From a bacterium (GTDB taxonomy: Bacteria; Oederibacteriota; Muellerivitia; Muellerivitales; Muellerivitaceae), in contig JAICXI010000053.1 in assembly GCA_025980505.1 (NCBI GenBank), positions 1 to 8,673 on the forward strand: a stretch of 8,673 bases of DNA. The letters run 5' to 3'. The notes beneath the pieces were generated by a model. The model was given only the letters and a program-made list of their open reading frames with translations. It ran no database searches and was not told the origin of the DNA. Each line of letters starts with the position of its first letter. Positions within the stretch are counted from its first letter, which is position 1. A program made the position numbers and the translations under genes. Below, one piece after another: positions 6,305 through 8,673 of this stretch.

Positions 6305-6319
6305 GCAAGGGATGTGCCA
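6305..6319 (-). promoter_or_regulatory. Sigma-54 (RpoN) promoter
   Basis: The minus strand reads TGGCAC-ATCCC-TTGC, matching the established -24/-12 consensus TGGCAC-N5-TTGC at every fixed base. The -24 GG and -12 GC have the required 10-base spacing. Transcription would start near 6294, giving a leader of about 50 nt to the GTG start of the repeat-protein gene. Sigma-54 promoters need an AAA+ activator, and one is encoded at 7103-8458. Confidence 0.85.
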
Positions 6320-6389
6320 GGCATTGAAGGGGGAAAACCCCGTTTTAACGTTTCAGGAATCCGGTCCTTGTTCAAATTTCAAAGCACCC

Positions 6390-6409
6390 TGCCGAAAATT
6401 AGGCCGGCA
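6390..6409. promoter_or_regulatory. Candidate upstream activator (enhancer) site
   Basis: TGCCG-N10-CGGCA is an exact 5-bp inverted repeat centred near 6399.5, about 106 bp upstream of the predicted sigma-54 start. Enhancer sites for NtrC-type activators commonly lie 80-150 bp upstream and are dyads. As RNA it could also form a weak hairpin after the TPR gene stop, but it has no T run, so a terminator role is less likely. Confidence 0.45.
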
Positions 6410-6432
6410 CTCAAAGGCGGGCGCGGTTGCTT

Positions 6433-7119
6433 TTAACCCTTGTCGCCCGACTTGATCCGTTGCATCAGCCTCCGGGCTTTGGCCCGCAGGGGCCCGTCGC
6501 CGTCCCCCTTGAGCGCCGCGCCGGCTTCCCGCATGGCCGTGGAGGGGTCATGGAGATCGTGGTACAGGAGGTAAGCCAGGGCGTAATGGGCTTTGGAGGC
6601 GGAAGGGTCCAGGGACAAGGCCCGCTCCAATTCCTTTTGGGAATCCGGGAAGTCATTTTGCCGGTAATGGATGAGGCCCAGGTAGTAATGCACGATGGAA
6701 ATCTGGTCGTCCAATCGGTCGGCGGCTTTCATTTCCGAGAGGGCCTCGCTGTAACGCTTTTGATCGTAAGCCACCCGGCCCAGGTAGTAATGGTTCACGG
6801 GAGTGTCGGGGTCGTGGAAGTTAACCCACCGGAAATAACCCTCGGCTTGGGGCAAATGATGGGTGTAATACTCGATCTCACCCAGGTAAAAATGGGCCTT
6901 CAGGTTTTCCGGGTCGTCCTTGAGGACCTTCTTGAAACCAAGCCGTGCCGAGGCCCAGCGTTTGGCCTTCAGGTCGCCGGCGGCGTGGAGAAAAGCCTGT
7001 TGGGTGGTGGGTGTCTTGGAGACGCTTCCCTGGGCGGAGGCGGTTGAAAAAAGGCCCAGGGACAGGATTCCCAGCAGGGTTTGGGAAACGGAAAAACGGG
7101 GTTTAAGCGTTGGTTTCAC
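6433..7119 (-). CDS. Exported TPR-repeat protein (228 aa)
   Basis: The N-terminal signal peptide has a basic start (MKPTLKPR), a hydrophobic core (LLGILSLGLF) and a probable cut at STASA|QG (about residue 29); no lipobox Cys is present. The rest is tandem TPR helices at roughly 40-72, 73-105, 106-139, 142-175 and 176-205, with phrases such as NHYYLGRVAYDQKRYSEAL and PSASKAHYALAYLLY. A basic tail (AKARRLMQRIKSGDKG) follows. TPRs bind partner proteins; no enzymatic motif is visible. The start is GTG (7117-7119) with GGAGG (7129-7133) 9 nt upstream. It overlaps the 3' end of the sigma-54 activator gene by 17 bp, so the two are co-transcribed and probably translationally coupled. This suggests a periplasmic role tied to the two-component system, such as a sensor accessory or envelope scaffold. 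That role is inference. Confidence 0.88.
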   Translation of the reverse strand: MKPTLKPRFSVSQTLLGILSLGLFSTASAQGSVSKTPTTQQAFLHAAGDLKAKRWASARLGFKKVLKDDPENLKAHFYLGEIEYYTHHLPQAEGYFRWVNFHDPDTPVNHYYLGRVAYDQKRYSEALSEMKAADRLDDQISIVHYYLGLIHYRQNDFPDSQKELERALSLDPSASKAHYALAYLLYHDLHDPSTAMREAGAALKGDGDGPLRAKARRLMQRIKSGDKG

Positions 7120-8458
7120 GGCAGTGGCCCTCCAATTGATATTTCTTGATTTTGTACTGCAAGGCGGACCGGGAGACCCCCAGCTTTTTGGCGGCCTGGT
7201 TCTGAACGCCCTTGCACTCGTCCAGCGCTTGCAAGATCAGTGCCTTTTCCACTTCGTCCAAAGTGTTGGTCAAGTCGCCCCGCAACTGGACCGAGGGGGA
7301 GGGGGCGGAGGAAGGGTCGGGCACGACGTGTAGTTCCTCCCTGTCGCTGAAAACCACGGCCCTCTCCAAAAGGTTCTGCAATTCGCGGACATTCCCGGGC
7401 CAGGGATAGGCCTGCAGGACCTTCAAGGAAGCCACGCTGAGGCGCCGGGGCGGTTTCCCCATTTGTTGGCAGAAGCGGTCCAAGAAATGGCCCACTAAAA
7501 GTGGAATATCGTCCGCCCGCTCCCGCAGGGCCGGCACGCGGATGTTCACCACGTTCAGCCGGTAAAAGAGGTCCTCCCGGAAGGTTCCTTGGGAAACTTT
7601 TTCCTTCAAGTCGCGGTTGGTGGCGGCAATTAGGCGCAGGTCGACCTTAATGGTCTGGTTGCCGCCCACCCGCTCCAATTCCCGCTCCTGCAGCACCCGC
7701 AGGAGCTTCACCTGGAGTTCGAGGGGGATTTCGGAGATCTCATCTAAAAAAAGGGTGCCGCCGTGGGCCATCTCGAACCGCCCGGTTTTGCGCTGGATGG
7801 CGCCCGTGAAGGCCCCCTTTTCGTGGCCGAACAATTCGCTTTCCAAAAGGGTGGGGGCCAGGGCCGCGCAATTCACCTTGATGAAGGGGGATTGCTTGAA
7901 GGGGCTGGATTGATGGATGGCATGGGCCACCAATTCCTTGCCGGTGCCGCTCTCGCCGCTGATCAAGACCGTGGTGCGGTTGGGGCTGACCCGGCGGATG
8001 GCCTCGTAAACCAGGCACATGGAGGGGCTTTCCCCCACCATCTTGCCGCGAAAGAGGCGCAGTTCGTCCTTCAACAGCCGGTTTTCGTCCTGGAGGGAGC
8101 GCAGCTGCAGCGATTGGGCCACCTTCATCTCCAACTCTTCCATGGGAAAGGGTTTGGTGAGGAAGTCGAAGGCGCCCAGCTTCATGGCGGTTACCGCGTC
8201 GGCCACCGTGCCGTAACCGGTCATCACCAGCACGCTTACTTGGGAGTCGCTTTCCCTCACGCGCTTGACCAGCTCCAAACCGCCCATGCCGCCCATCCGC
8301 AGGTCCGTGATCACCGCATCCACCCTTTCGCGGGACAAGAGGTCCAAGGCCGTCTCGCCCGACGGGGCGGTGAAGACATGGTATTGGGCGTCCTCCAGGA
8401 AATCCTGGATGGTTTCCAACAGTTCAGGCTTGTCGTCCACCACGAGCACGGTACTCAC
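7103..8458 (-). CDS. NtrC-family sigma-54-dependent response regulator (451 aa)
   Basis: A cytosolic transcription activator with all three classic domains. The receiver (1-120) has the acidic pocket Asp8/Asp9, phospho-acceptor Asp52 in TDLRM, Thr80 and Lys102. The AAA+ domain (about 140-370) has Walker A GESGTGKE (168-175), the sigma-54 contact loop GAFTGA (215-220), Walker B TLFLDE (235-240) and the sensor II region PWPGNVREL (353-360). A Fis-type helix-turn-helix lies at about 415-440 (NQAAKKLGVSRSALQYKIKK). Every motif for ATP-driven opening of sigma-54 promoters is intact. The start is GTG (8456-8458), sharing GTGA with the kinase stop codon; GGAGGAGG lies just upstream inside the kinase gene. 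It forms an operon with the kinase and the TPR gene. Family members include NtrC, ZraR, AtoC and PilR. Which one it equals cannot be told, although nearby pilins make a PilR-like role worth considering. Confidence 0.97.
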   Translation of the reverse strand: MSTVLVVDDKPELLETIQDFLEDAQYHVFTAPSGETALDLLSRERVDAVITDLRMGGMGGLELVKRVRESDSQVSVLVMTGYGTVADAVTAMKLGAFDFLTKPFPMEELEMKVAQSLQLRSLQDENRLLKDELRLFRGKMVGESPSMCLVYEAIRRVSPNRTTVLISGESGTGKELVAHAIHQSSPFKQSPFIKVNCAALAPTLLESELFGHEKGAFTGAIQRKTGRFEMAHGGTLFLDEISEIPLELQVKLLRVLQERELERVGGNQTIKVDLRLIAATNRDLKEKVSQGTFREDLFYRLNVVNIRVPALRERADDIPLLVGHFLDRFCQQMGKPPRRLSVASLKVLQAYPWPGNVRELQNLLERAVVFSDREELHVVPDPSSAPSPSVQLRGDLTNTLDEVEKALILQALDECKGVQNQAAKKLGVSRSALQYKIKKYQLEGHCRETNA

Positions 8459-8673
8459 GCGGCCGCCTCCTCCAGGGGAAGGATGATGCGGAACACGGCG
8501 CCCCCCTCAGGGCGGTTGAGGGCCTCGATCTGCCCCCCGTGGGCGCGAAAAACTTTTTCCGTGAAGGCCAGTCCCAGGCCCGTTCCGTTGTTTTTGGTGC
8601 TGAAGAAAGGTTTGAAGAGCTTGGGGAAGTTCTGGGGGGCGATGCCGGGTCCGCTATCCTCCACTTCCACCAT
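8455..8673 (-). CDS. Sensor histidine kinase, C-terminal ATPase part (runs off the window)
   Basis: The last 72 residues of a histidine kinase: the GHKL/HATPase ATP-binding fold with the G1 box (VEDSGPGI), the F box region (LFKPFFSTK), the G2 box (GTGLGLAFTEKVFRAHGG) and a final beta strand (AVFRIILPL). The ATG at the window edge is almost certainly internal, because the N box, the phospho-His domain and the sensor domain must lie further upstream. The stop codon overlaps the regulator start by 4 bp, so this is very likely its cognate kinase, phosphorylating Asp52. The signal sensed cannot be inferred. Confidence 0.95.
   Translation of the reverse strand: MVEVEDSGPGIAPQNFPKLFKPFFSTKNNGTGLGLAFTEKVFRAHGGQIEALNRPEGGAVFRIILPLEEAAA

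Overview
This window comes from a Gram-negative-type bacterium of moderately high GC content. The evidence is type IV pilin-like genes with class III leaders, a signal-peptide protein with a C-terminal beta-barrel-like domain ending in Phe-Phe, and a sigma-54 (RpoN) control circuit. The species cannot be fixed from the sequence. The pilins resemble those of deep-branching environmental phyla, but that is an impression and not a search result. No tRNA, rRNA, CRISPR array or transposase gene was seen.

Every convincing gene is on the minus strand, so the window reads from high to low coordinates. (1) 8673-6433 is a compact, overlapping operon: the C-terminus of a sensor histidine kinase, a complete NtrC-type sigma-54 activator (GTG start, 4-bp overlap) and an exported TPR protein (GTG start, 17-bp overlap). 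(2) 6432-5547 is a self-contained unit. It has a close match to the sigma-54 promoter consensus (TGGCAC-N5-TTGC), a dyad about 106 bp upstream of the predicted transcription start, a strong ribosome site, a GTG-started exported protein with five 18-residue repeats, and a strong intrinsic terminator. (3) 5425-3818 is a TTG-started protein with N-terminal TPRs and a probable outer-membrane barrel. (4) 3603-1597 is a complete transketolase. (5) 1596-1137 is a noncoding, partly AT-rich gap with operator-like dyads and a doubtful short reading frame. (6) 1136-681 is a complete pilin/pseudopilin with its own terminator. (7) 395-175 is a 221-bp element with perfect 25-bp terminal inverted repeats and no transposase, lying just upstream of a second pilin (142 to the window edge). 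The start of that second pilin is identical to the first over 124 bp.

Most interesting is the left-reading block 8673-5547. The two-component activator carries the GAFTGA loop needed to engage sigma-54, and the nearest downstream gene outside its operon has a sigma-54-type promoter. That gene encodes a short secreted protein whose 18-residue repeats are nearly identical in amino acids although their codons have diverged widely, so the repeat peptide is strongly conserved. A working hypothesis is a phosphorelay-controlled surface or envelope factor, with TPR proteins as envelope scaffolds. The regulatory link is inferred from proximity and promoter class.
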